Assembly: GCA_029204225.1 (NCBI GenBank) | Contig: CM055106.1 | Coordinates: forward strand, 3,499,954 to 3,563,953 | Source: Diphasiastrum complanatum | Taxonomy: Eukaryota > Streptophyta > Lycopodiopsida > Lycopodiales > Lycopodiaceae | DNA length: 64,000 nucleotides | Reading direction: 5' to 3' | In this document: one piece after another, positions 43,361-54,296 of the stretch | Position numbering within the stretch: position 1 is the first letter of the stretch | Layout of the letters: every line of letters starts with the position of its first letter | Program-made: the position numbers and the translations under genes | Notes under the pieces: generated by a model | Databases searched by the model: none | What the model saw: the letters and a program-made list of their open reading frames with translations, nothing else | Told to the model about the DNA's origin: nothing

Positions 43361-44250
43361 TCTATGCCTTTACAATTTTGCATATTTAATTTTCTCAACA
43401 TAGAAAAGACATATCTAGATTGACAAATAAAAGCATACTCTTCATGAAAATCAATCTCAAGGCCTAAAATGTAATGGATCTCTCCTAGATCTTGCATTTT
43501 AAATTCTCCTCCTAATGCATCCTTAGTTTCTTGAATTAGCATCAAACAACTTCCACTAAGAATAATGTCATCTACATAGATTAGAAGAATGACAATATTA
43601 CTACCATCAAACTTTAAGTACATAGAAGGATCATAGTCACTAAGCACAAATCCTAATGAAAGTAGAAAGTTGTTGAGTCTTGAATACCATGATCTAGGTG
43701 CTTGCTTCAAGCCATAAAGACTTCTAAATAGCAAACACACCTTAGATTTATCCTTGATAAATCCTTGATGTTGTTCCATGTATATCTCCTCCTCAAGATA
43801 GCCATTCAAAAAAGCGTTGGAGACATCAAGTTGATACAATTTCCACTTAAAAAATAAGGCAAGAGAGATTATGATTCTTATTGTCACCATCTTTGCTGCA
43901 GGAGCAAAGGTTTCTTCATAGTCAAGGCCATATATTTGTGCAAAGCCTTTAGAACATAATCTTGCCTTGTACTTGTTGATGGAGCCATCATGATTGTACT
44001 TGATCTTGAACACCCACTTGCATCCAATGATATGCATGTTAGGTGGAGGATCCACTAGCTCCCATGTGTGGTTAGTGATCAAGGCATCATATTCAATCTT
44101 CATAGCCTCATACCACTCCTTGGTATTGAGGGCTTCTTGGACATATTTGGGCTCCTCGTGAGAAACAAAATAAGCATAAGTGGAATCAAGATCCACTTGT
44201 TTTCCTTTGTCATCGTAAGTGAGCCTCTTAGGCTCGGATCTCTCCCTCAT
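43361..44250 (-). pseudogene. copia-4 reverse transcriptase, truncated
   Basis: A continuous minus-strand frame runs from RSEPKRLTYDDKGKQV through EWYEAMKIEYDALI, the RT core with KARLCSKGFAQIYGLDYEET, LDVSNAFLNGYLEEEIYM, SLYGLKQAPRSWY and the active site IYVDDIILSG, to LGEIHYILGLEIDF. It then leaves copia sequence after CKGID. The catalytic residues are intact, but RNase H is missing. Confidence 0.88.
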
Positions 44251-44444
44251 GGATCTTCTAGGAGTGAAATCCGAGGACTTCCATCTTCAAATCTTGACTC
44301 CTCCATATGTTGATTGTCTTCAATAACAAAAGGTGATAGATTTTGAGGTTGCTTGATCTCGGCCCCTCCAAGATTGGACTTTTCTTCTTCATGAAAAACT
44401 ACATCTCTACTATCAATTACTTAAGAAGTAGAGAGCATGTAGAT

Positions 44445-45413
44445 TTAATAGGCTTTCTTGTTGGATGAATATCCAACCATTACTCCTTTGCTTGCACAAG
44501 GATCATCCTTCTTTCTCGTTTCCAAGGGAATATGGACAAAGCATATGCATCCAAATACTCTAAGGTGATCAACCTTAGGTTTCTTCAAATAAAGTGCTTC
44601 ATATGGTGACTTTCCTCCAAGTGCAACATGAGGGAGTCGATTGCAAAGATAGTTTGAACAATTGATGGCCTCACCCCAAAAGTCTTTTGGCAAGGATGCC
44701 TCAATTCTAATGGTTTTGGCACATTCACACAATGTTCTATTCTTTCTTTCAGCCACCCCATTTTGAGATGGTGTATATGCACAAGAAAACTCCCTTTTAA
44801 TGCCTTCAAGCTCACAATAATCATGAAATTTATTAGAAGTGTACTCACCACCTCCATCACTTCTAAGAATCTTGATTTTGTATGAAAATTGCTTTTCAAC
44901 TAGAGCTTTGAACTTTAGGAAATAGTCAAACACCATAGACTTTGAAGCTAGAAGATATAACCAAGTAAATCTTGTGAAATCATCAATGAAAGTTACAAAG
45001 CAAGTAGCACCACCCTTGCTCTTTGAAGATGAGAAGTGCACATCCGAGTGTATGAGCTCTAATGGATGTGTAGTCTTGATAGATGACTTTGAAAAAGGCT
45101 TCTTATGAGACTTAGATATGGCACGAGCCTCACACGGCTTGAAATTCCTAGAGATAAGATTAGGCAAGCCAATAGCTTTGTCTTTCTTGACCATGGACAC
45201 CATAGAACTATAGTTAGGATGCCCCAAGCTTCTATGCCATAGTTCCTCCAAAGACATATGAGAAGCAAAAGCACCATCACAAGAGTTAGCATACTCTTTG
45301 GGATCAAGCTTGTAGATTCCACCATATCTAGACCCAAATGCAAGGATCTCATCATGCTTCTTGATTGTACATGTATCACCATTGAAATTCACATCTAGTC
45401 CACTATCAAACAA
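44445..45413 (-). CDS. copia-4 integrase
   Basis: A 322-codon frame with the zinc-binding segment LWHRSLGHPNYSS ... PCEARAISKSH, in which the second Cys of the usual CEAC is Arg, and the core with HSDVHFSSS, FVTFIDDFTRF, Asp in LRSDGGGEY and Glu in SQNGVAERKNRT. The C-terminal part (LRVFGCICFVHIP, KGVMVGYSSNKKAY) is present. Integrase inserts cDNA at the target; the Cys-to-Arg change may weaken zinc binding. It continues from the protease in the same frame after a stop near 45500. Confidence 0.85.
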   Translation of the reverse strand: MFDSGLDVNFNGDTCTIKKHDEILAFGSRYGGIYKLDPKEYANSCDGAFASHMSLEELWHRSLGHPNYSSMVSMVKKDKAIGLPNLISRNFKPCEARAISKSHKKPFSKSSIKTTHPLELIHSDVHFSSSKSKGGATCFVTFIDDFTRFTWLYLLASKSMVFDYFLKFKALVEKQFSYKIKILRSDGGGEYTSNKFHDYCELEGIKREFSCAYTPSQNGVAERKNRTLCECAKTIRIEASLPKDFWGEAINCSNYLCNRLPHVALGGKSPYEALYLKKPKVDHLRVFGCICFVHIPLETRKKDDPCASKGVMVGYSSNKKAY

Positions 45414-45660
45414 TTTCCCAACACTAATAAGATTTTTTGTTAACTTAGGAACAAAAAGTACTTTAGATAGAGAAAGAAATTTTGATGATGAAAGCTATAA
45501 GGGAATGGTCCCTATGCCTTCAATAGTACACTCATGATGATTTGCTGTGTAGATGGACTTCTTGGATCCTTCATAAGGTGTCATGGATGAAAAAGAATGC
45601 TTGTAGCTACACATATGTGAGGAAGCTCCACTGTCGATGTACCACGAACCATCCTTCTTG
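45414..45660 (-). pseudogene. copia-4 protease
   Basis: The minus strand reads WYIDSGASSHMCSYK with the DSG active site, a HHECTIEGIGTIPL segment and a VLFVPKLTKNL-type end. A TAG stops the frame right after GTIPL (near 45497). The codon before IDSG is TAC, not a stop as in copia-1 and copia-3. Confidence 0.8.
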
Positions 45661-46588
45661 AAAGGTTATGAAGAAAAACTCGAGACCATAAGAGATCCCT
45701 CTCCATCACTTGCATGAGCATCTTCCTTCTCTTCATTGGAAATGTTGGCTTGCTTGAATTGATTCTTCTTCTTGAAGAAATGGTGGCATAATGCCCCTTC
45801 TTGCCACAAAAGAAACACTTGATGTTTTTCTTCTTCTTCTTGGATGTGAAAGCTTGAAAGGACTCATCCTCTTCTCCTATCTCCTTGGAAATAAGATTGT
45901 TCTTGCTTGAAGAAGGTTGGTGTTGGTTCTTACTTCTTGTCTTTTGCTTTTCTTTGGTAAAGAGGGCTTTACCATCAATGTTGAGAGACAGTCTTTCCAT
46001 TTTCAAGAGTTTATACTCTTGTCTTGATTCTTCAGAAATGAGCACACTTTGGAGTGCTTCCAAACTTGGTAGCTCCTCCTTAATGGCATAACTCTGAACA
46101 AGGTTGTCATATTCCTCCTTTAACCCATTAAGTATGACTTGAACAAGTTCATTTTGGTTGATGGAGTCTCCTATGCATGACAATTTTCTATGGAGGTCTT
46201 TAACTCTCATTACATAAGCTGAAGCACATCCATCACTTCTCTGTACACTTTGAAAAATTTAGTTTCTTAATGTTAGAAGTCTAGAAGTATTCTTTGCCTC
46301 ATAGATGGACTTGAGAGTATCCCAAGCATCTTTGGCATTAGTACAAGCACCAATTTCTCTTAAGATGTCATTTGAGACATTCATTTGAATATAATGCAGA
46401 GCCATCCTAGCTCTCTTTTTATACTTTGGAATTTCTTGAGGAATTTGTGGTTCTTCTTCAATTCTAAGTACAATATCCATCACATCTTGTAGAATTAAGA
46501 TAGATTCCATCCTAACCTTCCAAATTGAGTAATTGGAGGTTGACAATCTTTCACTTGCTTCTAATAGAAAGACACCCATTGAAGTCAT
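45581..46588 (-). pseudogene. copia-4 gag
   Basis: The frame starts MTSMGVFLLEASERLSTSNY at 46588 with the capsid region CTNAKDAWDTLKSIYEAK. A stop at about 46259 interrupts it, then it resumes as RVKDLHRKLSCIGDSINQNEL with the zinc knuckle CFFCGKKGHYAT. A frameshift just after the knuckle's His removes the last Cys from this frame. The gag fragment at 27776-27966 belongs to the same subfamily. Confidence 0.87.
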
Positions 46589-47335
46589 AAAGAATGATGG
46601 AAATAAAAAAAGACGGATGAAAAAAATTGCTTATCTTCTCACTATAGGAACCAATCAAGGGTAAAAAACCAAATTCTATGTAAGACCAAGCAAAAAAAAA
46701 CTGTGAGATAGATCTCACTAGTTTGACAATCTCTCTAAAACAAGATTTGAATCATCAAAAAAGATGAAGTATGGCAAAAGTTATGGTTCTCTAAATTTCA
46801 CATGTGTGAAATATTCCAAAAATGTCAAATTGACCCAAATACAATCTATTTGTATGAAACAATTTGCCTAGAACCTATAAATTTTGTCTAAATCACATAT
46901 GGATGAGATTGGTCAACTTCTGGATGATTTTTGTGATCATTCAAGCAATAAATGACATGTACTCACGATTTGTCACAGGTTTAGGCGCCCTACCTACGAC
47001 TATTCAAAAGCTTATAACTTTTGATTGGCTTATCCAACTGTCATGATTCAAATTGCATCAGATTCTACACATTTCTAGCTTTCTAGTGGGTTAATTTGCA
47101 TGAAATTTGGATCTAAGGTGAGAGAGAACCACCAAACTGAAAATGGGCAGATTTCACATGTGCCAGCACCTGAAATTCCGTACAGTATATGATCTGGACC
47201 ATTCAAAGTGGTTTGAAGCTCTAAATCACCAGAAAACTGCAAACTAGCTAGAAAGTAGAATCTAGACAATTCCTAGCTTGAAATTTGATCAAATTTGCAA
47301 ACTTTTTGATTATATTTGCTTGTAAATCTTAGGTA
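46589..47335 (-). other. copia-4 untranslated leader
   Basis: About 750 bp between primer-binding site and gag ATG with no gene. It contains a TTTCACATGTGTGAAA palindrome near 46798, outside the LTR. Confidence 0.7.
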
Positions 47336-47348
47336 GGCTCTGATACCA
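47336..47348 (-). other. copia-4 primer-binding site
   Basis: The minus strand reads TGGTATCAGAGCC, the initiator-Met tRNA complement, next to the putative LTR. Confidence 0.9.
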
Positions 47349-47351
47349 AGT

Positions 47352-48110
47352 TGAATTCACACGTGTGGGATGCCCTACACATGTACTTTTGATCTCCTAA
47401 GCCCAATAATACCATAAAGATCAGACTAGCATTGATTGACAATAGGAAAGCTGATCATACAAGAAATATTATTGTGTTACAAGCAAGATCTGTCAACAAA
47501 ATATGAAACTAAGTGCAATAAATGCCTCAACTCGGCTAGAGAGAGAATATGAAAGTACAAAACTCGAGTAGAGAGAGAGGGCACAAAGAGCTTAGTCTCC
47601 AAATTTGCATTACACACAAATTTCATCATTTTCTCAATGAGAGTACATCACATATATATAGATCCATGGACTCTCCTCCTACTTTGAGTTGAATTGGAGT
47701 TGTGAATCCACCTCTCAAGCTATCTAGACTTATTCAAGCCACCTCAATATGTCTAATTGTGCCACCTAGCCTTTTCATGCATTAAATGTGGCATGCAAAG
47801 TACAAATGGCAATTCCTATGGTAGCTCGAGCTTCTACTTCTACCTACCTTGAATATTTTATTCTAAGATGGGTCTTTACTAAGCCAAAAGAGCTCAATTC
47901 ATCTTTGGCATTTTTAGGACCCCTACTTACAACATTAGATAGATTTTTCCAATATTTCAATAATACATATGCTTAGCATGCTAGATTGTGGTTAAGCCAT
48001 AACTTATGTACTAGATCTTGCTAATCAATCTAGAATCACGTTATTGTGTTAATCATAAAGCTTAATTAGATCTATCATACTTGTGGATCTTTCCCACACG
48101 TATGAATTCT
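47352..48110 (-). repeat. Putative copia-4 5' LTR with long inverted ends
   Basis: The segment is bounded by TGAATTCACACGTGTGGGA at 47352 and, inverted, TCCCACACGTATGAATTCT at 48092-48110, a 17 of 19 match. A minus-strand TATATATA (about 47653) may be its TATA box. The outer end reads CT instead of CA in plus orientation, so one base has changed or the boundary is slightly off. No partner LTR exists in the window. Confidence 0.55.
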
Positions 48111-48129
48111 GGAAATTTTGGAAATAATG

Positions 48130-49787
48130 CCAACACCTCCAGAGACTTGCCTCTGGATAGAACCGACTTGCCGACTACCTCTAGGAGGAAGAGGAAGTAG
48201 CCTGTCCCCAAGAAGGCTGGATCTCGAAGGCCAGCTGCTTCCCTTTCTCCTAGACGTATCCCAGCCAAGAGACCCCGTATCTTCTTGAGCTCTGAGTCAG
48301 ATGCTGGAGAATCTAACTCAGATCTAGAATCTTCACCTCTTCCTCCTCCACTTCCTCAGCAGGTTTCATCACCAAAAGTGCTGATTACCCAAGAGGAGCT
48401 CGACAAAATAATAGAGAAATCTGTAAATATTGTTTCTACTCCTGTACATAATCTTTTTGTGAAAATTCCATACGATCTAGCCCAAGTTTTTTTTTATTCT
48501 GACCATTATAATCAATACGAGGCCTACCTAGCTAATAAAATTGATCTTCTCGGCAACTTTTTTTATTTTTATACACGTACAAGCTTTAGATTAGGTCCCA
48601 AATTTTGTGCTGAGCTAAAAGATAAAACCTCAAAAATTTCAGACATAATAGTAGAAGCCGGAGTTTCTTTTTTGCTAAAATAGTATTAGTTTCGATTCCC
48701 ATGGTACAGTTTTTGTTGTCAGTCCATTTTTCATGGGAGCGATAAAGGCGAAAGAAGCCAATTTTGAGAAGGTTGTCTATTTTATCGAATGCAGTCCTGT
48801 GGCGAAATTTTATTTGATTTCATATGAAAATAAGTAAGGATTGCTCTTTTGTTTTTGTTGCTTTAATCTGGATTGTTGCATGCTTCATTGTTTTAATAAG
48901 TAAGGCATTTTTTCATAAATATGGATTTATCGATATTTGTATTTTGGTTGTTGCAGTCAGCATTGGAGCCTGAACATTCTTTCTGTAAAGATAAATAAGG
49001 AGGGAGTATCAAATTTTCTATGTGTAAAATTCAACTCAGCTGCAAATGCACATAGAGAATTTGATTCTCTACTTCATGATGTTGTTTGGGAAATACCGAC
49101 AACGACAACTTCAATTGGAGAGATAATCATTAGATCTCTGAAGGTATATTCAATTTATCCTGATATGCATGTATTCATTTTTTAATTCAAATGTATCGTC
49201 ATAGCATAAATAAAATTTCTATCATAATATTACTAATTTTATTTCTATATATGCAGTGTGTACAGCAAAAAGATACTTTTTGTGCATGGTTCGTCTTGCA
49301 CAATACGAAGCTATTTTTTGAGTGGTATATTTACAAGTGGATATAGATATTGAAAAGGTAATATTCTGTTCATTTGTAGTTCCTTTCATTCTGATTCATA
49401 TTTTTTTACTATCATTGTTTGTAATTTGCTGATTCTCATATTTTGTGATGACAGTTCACTCTTGAGCCGTATAGTCCTGATGGTGTATATAGATTTTGGC
49501 AAGCGTTGATCAGGAATCTATGCCCAGTACGGTGGTGTAAGCGTTGCACTTGGGATCGAGGGCCCTCAAAAGGAAGCTGCTCCTGCCTTAACAGCCTTTC
49601 AGGTTGCTCAGGATGCAGATCTTATTTTATATGATCAAAAAGGAATAAAAGTCTTTCCTAATACAGAGGAAGGCAATATTATAGTTGAGAATCCTCTTGC
49701 CTTAAAAGGCATTGAGGCCCTTCCCGAAACAGAGGAGGAGGGCGAGGTTATAGGAGTTGTTCCCTTTAGAGTCTAATATTGATAAAG
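48130..49787 (+). pseudogene. Unidentified intron-containing gene, plus strand
   Basis: I do not recognise this gene. Four putative exons lie at about 48130-48833, 48957-49143, 49257-49357 and 49455-49787. They are separated by short introns with GTAAGG/TTGCAG, GTATAT/ATGCAG and GTAATA/TGACAG ends, and the reading phase is kept across all three. The N-terminal part is basic and Ser/Pro-rich (nuclear-signal-like PRRIPAKRPRIFLSSESD). Later parts read DSHGTVFVVSPFFMG, NFEKVVYFIECSP, FCAWFVLHNTKLFFEW and IYAQYGGVSVALGIEGP, with an acidic C-terminus. A stop near 48200, a frameshift near 48680, a TAG in exon 3 and a TGA in exon 4 suggest a decayed copy. Confidence 0.5.
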
Positions 49788-49961
49788 AAAATATAGAAAA
49801 ATTGATTGATTAGAGATCTATTTGTAAATAGAGATACATCAAAAAAAAAAGATACAATCATTTTACATGTAAACAACCCGTTTATGGGTTTTTTTTATTG
49901 ATATCAATATAGATTATTACAATCAAGTTGTGTCCATAGTGTAATACTGGAATGTAATTTT
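49788..49961. other. Gap between convergent gene remnants
   Basis: AT-rich, with poly-A and poly-T runs. It could hold the 3' ends of both convergent genes. Confidence 0.5.
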
Positions 49962-50106
49962 CTATATTGACAATAAGACATGATGATTGGCATGTATTTG
50001 CTGATAGTGAATCTCAATGTTCTTCCATAAGTTGGATTGTTTCACCAATATCTCTGCATTTGATCTCGAGCTCATGTCTTTTACGTACTTGCATAAAACT
50101 AATACT
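49962..50106 (-). pseudogene. Unidentified minus-strand gene, 3' piece
   Basis: Beyond copia-5 the minus strand continues with an open stretch of about 48 codons ending at 49962. Two frames stay open over part of it, one reading KYVKDMSSRSNAEILVKQ and the other a charged, helix-like MQVRKRHELEIKCRD, so the true frame is uncertain. By position it is the 3' continuation of the gene at 54297-55411, cut by copia-5. I cannot identify the family. Confidence 0.35.
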
Positions 50107-50235
50107 AAGCCAAATTTGCTAGTTTTGGTAACTAGTCTTGATTCTAGCTCATAGTTTGGATCTAGATCTTTTATTTGTGCATCCTCCATCACTTTTAGTA
50201 TTGATTGGGATTGAATTTGCTGTAAAATTTTGTCA
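50107..50235 (+). repeat. copia-5 5' LTR, last 129 bp only
   Basis: 'ccaaatttgctagttttgg' to TTTTGTCA matches 54193-54296 of the 3' LTR, including the 'gattgggattgaatttgctg' block. Upstream of 50107 the match ends. Confidence 0.85.
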
Positions 50236-50248
50236 TGGTATCAGAACC
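50236..50248 (+). other. copia-5 primer-binding site, one mismatch
   Basis: TGGTATCAGAACC follows the LTR end. It differs from the initiator-Met complement by one base (A for G). Confidence 0.88.
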
Positions 50249-51040
50249 TAATCAAAAGTGAGCTTTAGATTTGATTTTCTCAAGCTTTGATCCTAGATTT
50301 GAGTAGTATTAGCTTTGCTCTTGCTACTAGTTGCTAATCTAGTGATTGTACCTTCAAATTTGGTTTCATTTGAGTGATAATAGATCAAAGGGAACTTGTT
50401 TTGCTGAGTTATAGCTGTAGGAACTGAGATTGACCCATTTCCATTCAACCAAACCAAATTAGAAAGTTCTTATGAGTTGAATCTTGGAGCACATGTCTCC
50501 TAGTAGAGATTTTCATAAGGATTTGAATGCCACCACTCTTTAGAAGTTTGGATCAGCCATTTGAGAGCTTAATTAGGTCATTCTTAGGCTTCTTAAGGTC
50601 ATAAAATACACCTTTTAGGTCCAGATCAAGTGTTTTGATGAATTTTTCATCTAGAAATGCAAAACTAGTGAAATTTGTGTTTCTATTCTACTCGGTTTTG
50701 GATAGGTTTGTGATTGAATATGTCAATGTGATTCAACCTGAATTTAAGAGGCTTTATTTGTAATACATTTGTGTGTTATAAAGTGCTTTTGGTTTAGTAT
50801 AGGTGGATTCACCCTTCTTGTGAAGTCAAGATCAAGGAGGAGACTAGTTTGATCAAATCTATAGTAAGTTTGGATCTAGTTTGGATCTTGAAGATAGATC
50901 AAGCTCAAGATCACCTTAGATCTTTTTGAGAAATCAGAGAGTGATTCATCTCAGGTCCCAAAGAGAGTGGGATAGCTAGTAGTGATCATATCTTGTACAA
51001 TCTATCTTGTTTCTTTGAATCTATCTCCTTATCATTGAAG
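50249..51040 (+). other. copia-5 untranslated leader
   Basis: About 790 bp with no gene, between the primer-binding site and the gag ATG at 51041. Confidence 0.7.
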
Positions 51041-51960
51041 ATGGCATCCATAAGTGCCTATATTTTGGATTCTAGTGATAGATTGAACTCTTCAAATTAT
51101 TCAATTTCGAAGTTAAGAATGGAATCCATCCTTATCATGCAAGATTTGATGGATATTGTGAATGGAGAGGAAGATGAGCCAATCCATCCACAAGAAGCAA
51201 CTAAATACAAGAGAAGGTGCAAGCTTGCACTCCATTGTATTAAGATGAATGTTGCAAATGATTTGATCAAAGAAGTAGGACCATGTACCTCAGCCCAAGA
51301 GGCTTCGGAGACTCTTCAAAAGATCTATGAGTCCAAGAATACCTCAAGGTTACTTTCCCTCAAGAACCAAGTTCTTCAATGCTTCCAAGGGAGGAGTGAG
51401 AGTGGACATCAATTTGTTTTGAGAGTAAAAGATTTGAACAAAGAGCTTACTTATGTTGGTGAACCTATTAAAGAGAGTGAGCTTGTGCAAATAGTTTTGA
51501 ATGGCTTATGTAGTAATTTTACTAACCTTGTCCAAAGCTATGCCATCATGGGAAACTTGCCTACAATTGAAGACCTTCAAAGTGTGTTGATGGCCGAGGA
51601 GAGTAGGAAGGCTCATACAAATCAAGGATGGAGAGGCTCTCCATCAATGATGGTGATGACAAGGCCTTATTTTTCAAGAGCAAAGGCAAAGCAAAGACCA
51701 AGGGAGGAGCATTCAAAAGGGAGCAAGCAAAGGATGGAGATCAAGGAGGATCCACATCCTCATTATCACAAGTCAAGCCAAAGAAGGACAAATCTAAGAT
51801 AAAGTGCTACTATTGTAGCAAGATGGGGCATAATGCCTCGGAATGCTTCAAGAGGAAGCAAGATCAAAGCCAAGCCAACATTGGACAAGAGGAGGAAGAG
51901 AGCTATCATGAGGACTCACTCATGATGTCAACCTTTTCATCATCAAATGTCAAAGGTGAA
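51041..51960 (+). pseudogene. copia-5 gag, one frameshift
   Basis: It starts MASISAYILDSSDRLNSSNY at 51041, runs through CTSAQEASETLQKIYESKNT and LVQIVLNGLCSNFTNLVQS, and shifts frame near 51620. The second frame continues with RLSINDGDDKALFFKSKGK and the zinc knuckle CYYCSKMGHNASEC. It passes without a stop into protease through DPWWIDSGASSHM; here the codon that is TGA in copia-1 and copia-3 is TGG. Confidence 0.9.
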
Positions 51961-53608
51961 GATCCTTGGTGGATAGATAGTGGGGCTAGCTCCCACATGT
52001 CGGGTAAAGGGGAGTATTTTCTCAACTCACACCTTATGTAGGACCTATAAAGTCCATTTTTACAGTAAATGATCATGAATGTAAAGTTGAAGGTGTGGGA
52101 TCCATTCCCTTATGCTTAGGGTCCTCCAATGCATTGATGGATAATGATGCTTGGATGCTTGTTGATTTACCTTTGGATAGGAATGTAATTGGATGTAAGT
52201 GGGTTTTTAAGCTCAAGTTGAATCAAGATGGGAGTGTTTCTAAGCACAAGGCAAGGCTTGTAGCCAAGGGGTATGCTCAATCAAAGGGCATAGATTATGA
52301 TGAGACCTTTGCACCCGTGGCAAAGATGGTCACCATAAGACTAATCATTGCCCTTGCTTCTCACTTTGATTGGTTATTGTTTCAAATGGATGTGTCAAAT
52401 GCTTTCTTAAATGGTCATTTGGAAGAGGATATATTCATGGAGCCGCCCGAGGGCCTCATCAAGCAAGGTATGGAAGACAAGGTGTGTCATCTCAAGAGGA
52501 GCTTGTATGGTTTGAAACAAGCTTCTAGAACTTGGAACACAAGGCCCAATACTTTTCTTATCTCTATTGGATTTACTCCTAGTGAGTATGATCCCACCTT
52601 GTACATAAGATTTAGTGCAAAAGTCATTGTACTTTTATTACTTTATGTTGATGATATCATACTTAGTGGAGATGATTTAGAAGGTGTTGAGAAAACTAAG
52701 CTAGATCTATCCAAAGAGTTCAAGATGGTAGATCTCGGGCTTTCGCACTTCAATCTGGGTATGGAAGTACTTAGATCTTTAGATTATGTCTTCATTTTTC
52801 AATCTAAGTATGCCATTTTATTACTCAATAGATTTAACATGCATGGATGCAAGCATGTAAAGACTCCTATGGAGCATGATGTAAAAGTGACCAATAAAGC
52901 GAATGAAAGATCCTTCAAGGACATCACTCTTTATAGGCAACTTATTGGCTCCTTAATGTGGATAACCATAACAAGACTTGATCTTTTCTATAGTGTTTGC
53001 AAGCTTAGTCAAAATATGCAAGATCCATTAGTTATCCATTGGAAATGTGCCAAAAGAATATTGAGATACATCTCGGGCACACTAGATTTTGGATCCTTTA
53101 TAGAGGTGAATCCGTTAACTTGCATGCTTTTAGTGATTCAAATTTTGCAGGGGACAAGAAGGATAGAAAATCAACAAGTGCCTTTGCAACTTACATTGGA
53201 GAAGGTGTGGTTTCTTGGCTATCAAAGAAGCAAGAAACAATATCTCTTTCATCAACCGAGGCCGAGTACAAGGCTCTAACAACCACAACCAAGGAAGTAC
53301 TATGGATCAAGAGGTTGCTTGAGGAGCTCAAAGTGATCAGATCAGGTGTCATTTCACTCATCTACAATGACAACATCTCAGCCCAACACCTAGCATCCAA
53401 TCCAATCTACCATGCAAGGAGCAAACACATAGAGATTGCTCACCACTTTATAAGAGAAAAGGTCCAAGCTAAGGAGGTCTCATTGGAGCATGTTTCAAGT
53501 GAAGAATGCATAGCTGATATATTGACAAAGCCTCTTCAAAAGAATGTTTTTTTGAAGCTTAGATCAGCCCTTGGCTTAATTAGTAAAGCTATGTTATCAT
53601 CTAGCTAG
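51961..53608 (+). pseudogene. copia-5 protease-RT-RNase H, integrase deleted
   Basis: Protease (DSGASSHM ... VGSIPLCLGSS) has a frameshift near 52035. It is joined in frame to the RT start NALMDNDAWMLVDLP and CKWVFKLKLNQDGSVSKH at about 52125-52145. RT carries GIDYDETFAPVAKM, MDVSNAFLNGHLEED, SLYGLKQASRTW and LYVDDIILSG. RNase H follows after a shift near 53095 and ends ADILTKPLQKNVF. No integrase motif (HHCC, D-D-E) is present. Confidence 0.9.
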
Positions 53609-53624
53609 ATTGTGAGGAAGAGTA

Positions 53625-54296
53625 TTGAAATTTCACAATCCTAGCTTGACCATTTTTGGTCACATGCATTGTACTTGGCAAGATGGCCATGTAAATAGAT
53701 GCCACACGTGCCAAATCACATAGGATGCTTTCCAATAAGTTCATTCCTCATATTTTATTGTGATAGCATCTTTGAAATGAGGCAAAAATGTGTTTGGAGA
53801 GGCTGGAGAAATTCTAGGATCTAAAAATGGCATGTTTTTCATTGTTTTTGGATCTCGAGATCTTGACCCCAAGTTAGGGTGGATCCAATGACCTATTAGG
53901 TTAGATATCAGGGTTAGGGTATGAAAAGTTCAGAGGTGCCCTAATATACTCAGATCCAAGCTTGAAATGTATAATTACATGATGGGATCTCCATCAAATT
54001 ATCAAGAAAAATCGAGTTTTTTCACTTCTATCATTGTCTTTTGGTGGCCAGTTCTAGCTATTGGATGTCAGTGTTTTTATGCATCAATTGCTTGGATTGG
54101 AAGGTGCTGAACTTGTTTACAGTCTGAGAAGCTTGTTGTACTTTACTTTGGTTCATTTGATCAAATCTATGTGCCTAATGTGGAGTTAAATGCCAAATTT
54201 GCTAGTTTTGGTAACTAGTCTTGATTCTAGCTCATAGTTTGGATCTAGATCTTTTTTAGGATTGATTGGGATTGAATTTGCTGTAAAAAATTTTCA
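53625..54296 (+). repeat. copia-5 3' LTR, ~672 bp
   Basis: It starts TGAAATTTCAC two bases after a GAGGAAGAGTAT purine tract and ends AAATTTTCA, giving inverted TGAAA/TTTCA termini. The start is the most likely TG near the tract. Gene remnant sequence begins right after 54296. Confidence 0.75.

Larger units (their letters stand above)
43361..48110 (-). mobile_element. copia-4, 3'-truncated copia element
   Basis: A minus-strand copia element with a putative 5' LTR (47352-48110), primer-binding site (47336-47348), leader, gag, protease, integrase and most of RT. It ends abruptly at about 43361 within RT, after NCKGID, joined to gypsy-2 gag. RNase H, polypurine tract and 3' LTR are missing. The remaining coding parts are among the best preserved in the window. 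Confidence 0.88.
50107..54296 (+). mobile_element. copia-5, element lacking integrase
   Basis: A plus-strand copia element with a truncated 5' LTR (50107-50235), primer-binding site, gag, protease, RT, RNase H and a complete 3' LTR (53625-54296). Protease passes straight into RT at about 52125, so the GAG-pre-integrase and integrase domains (some 1.5-2 kb) are absent. At least four frameshifts break the frames. It interrupts an unidentified minus-strand gene. No duplication can be shown because the 5' LTR start is missing. Confidence 0.9.
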
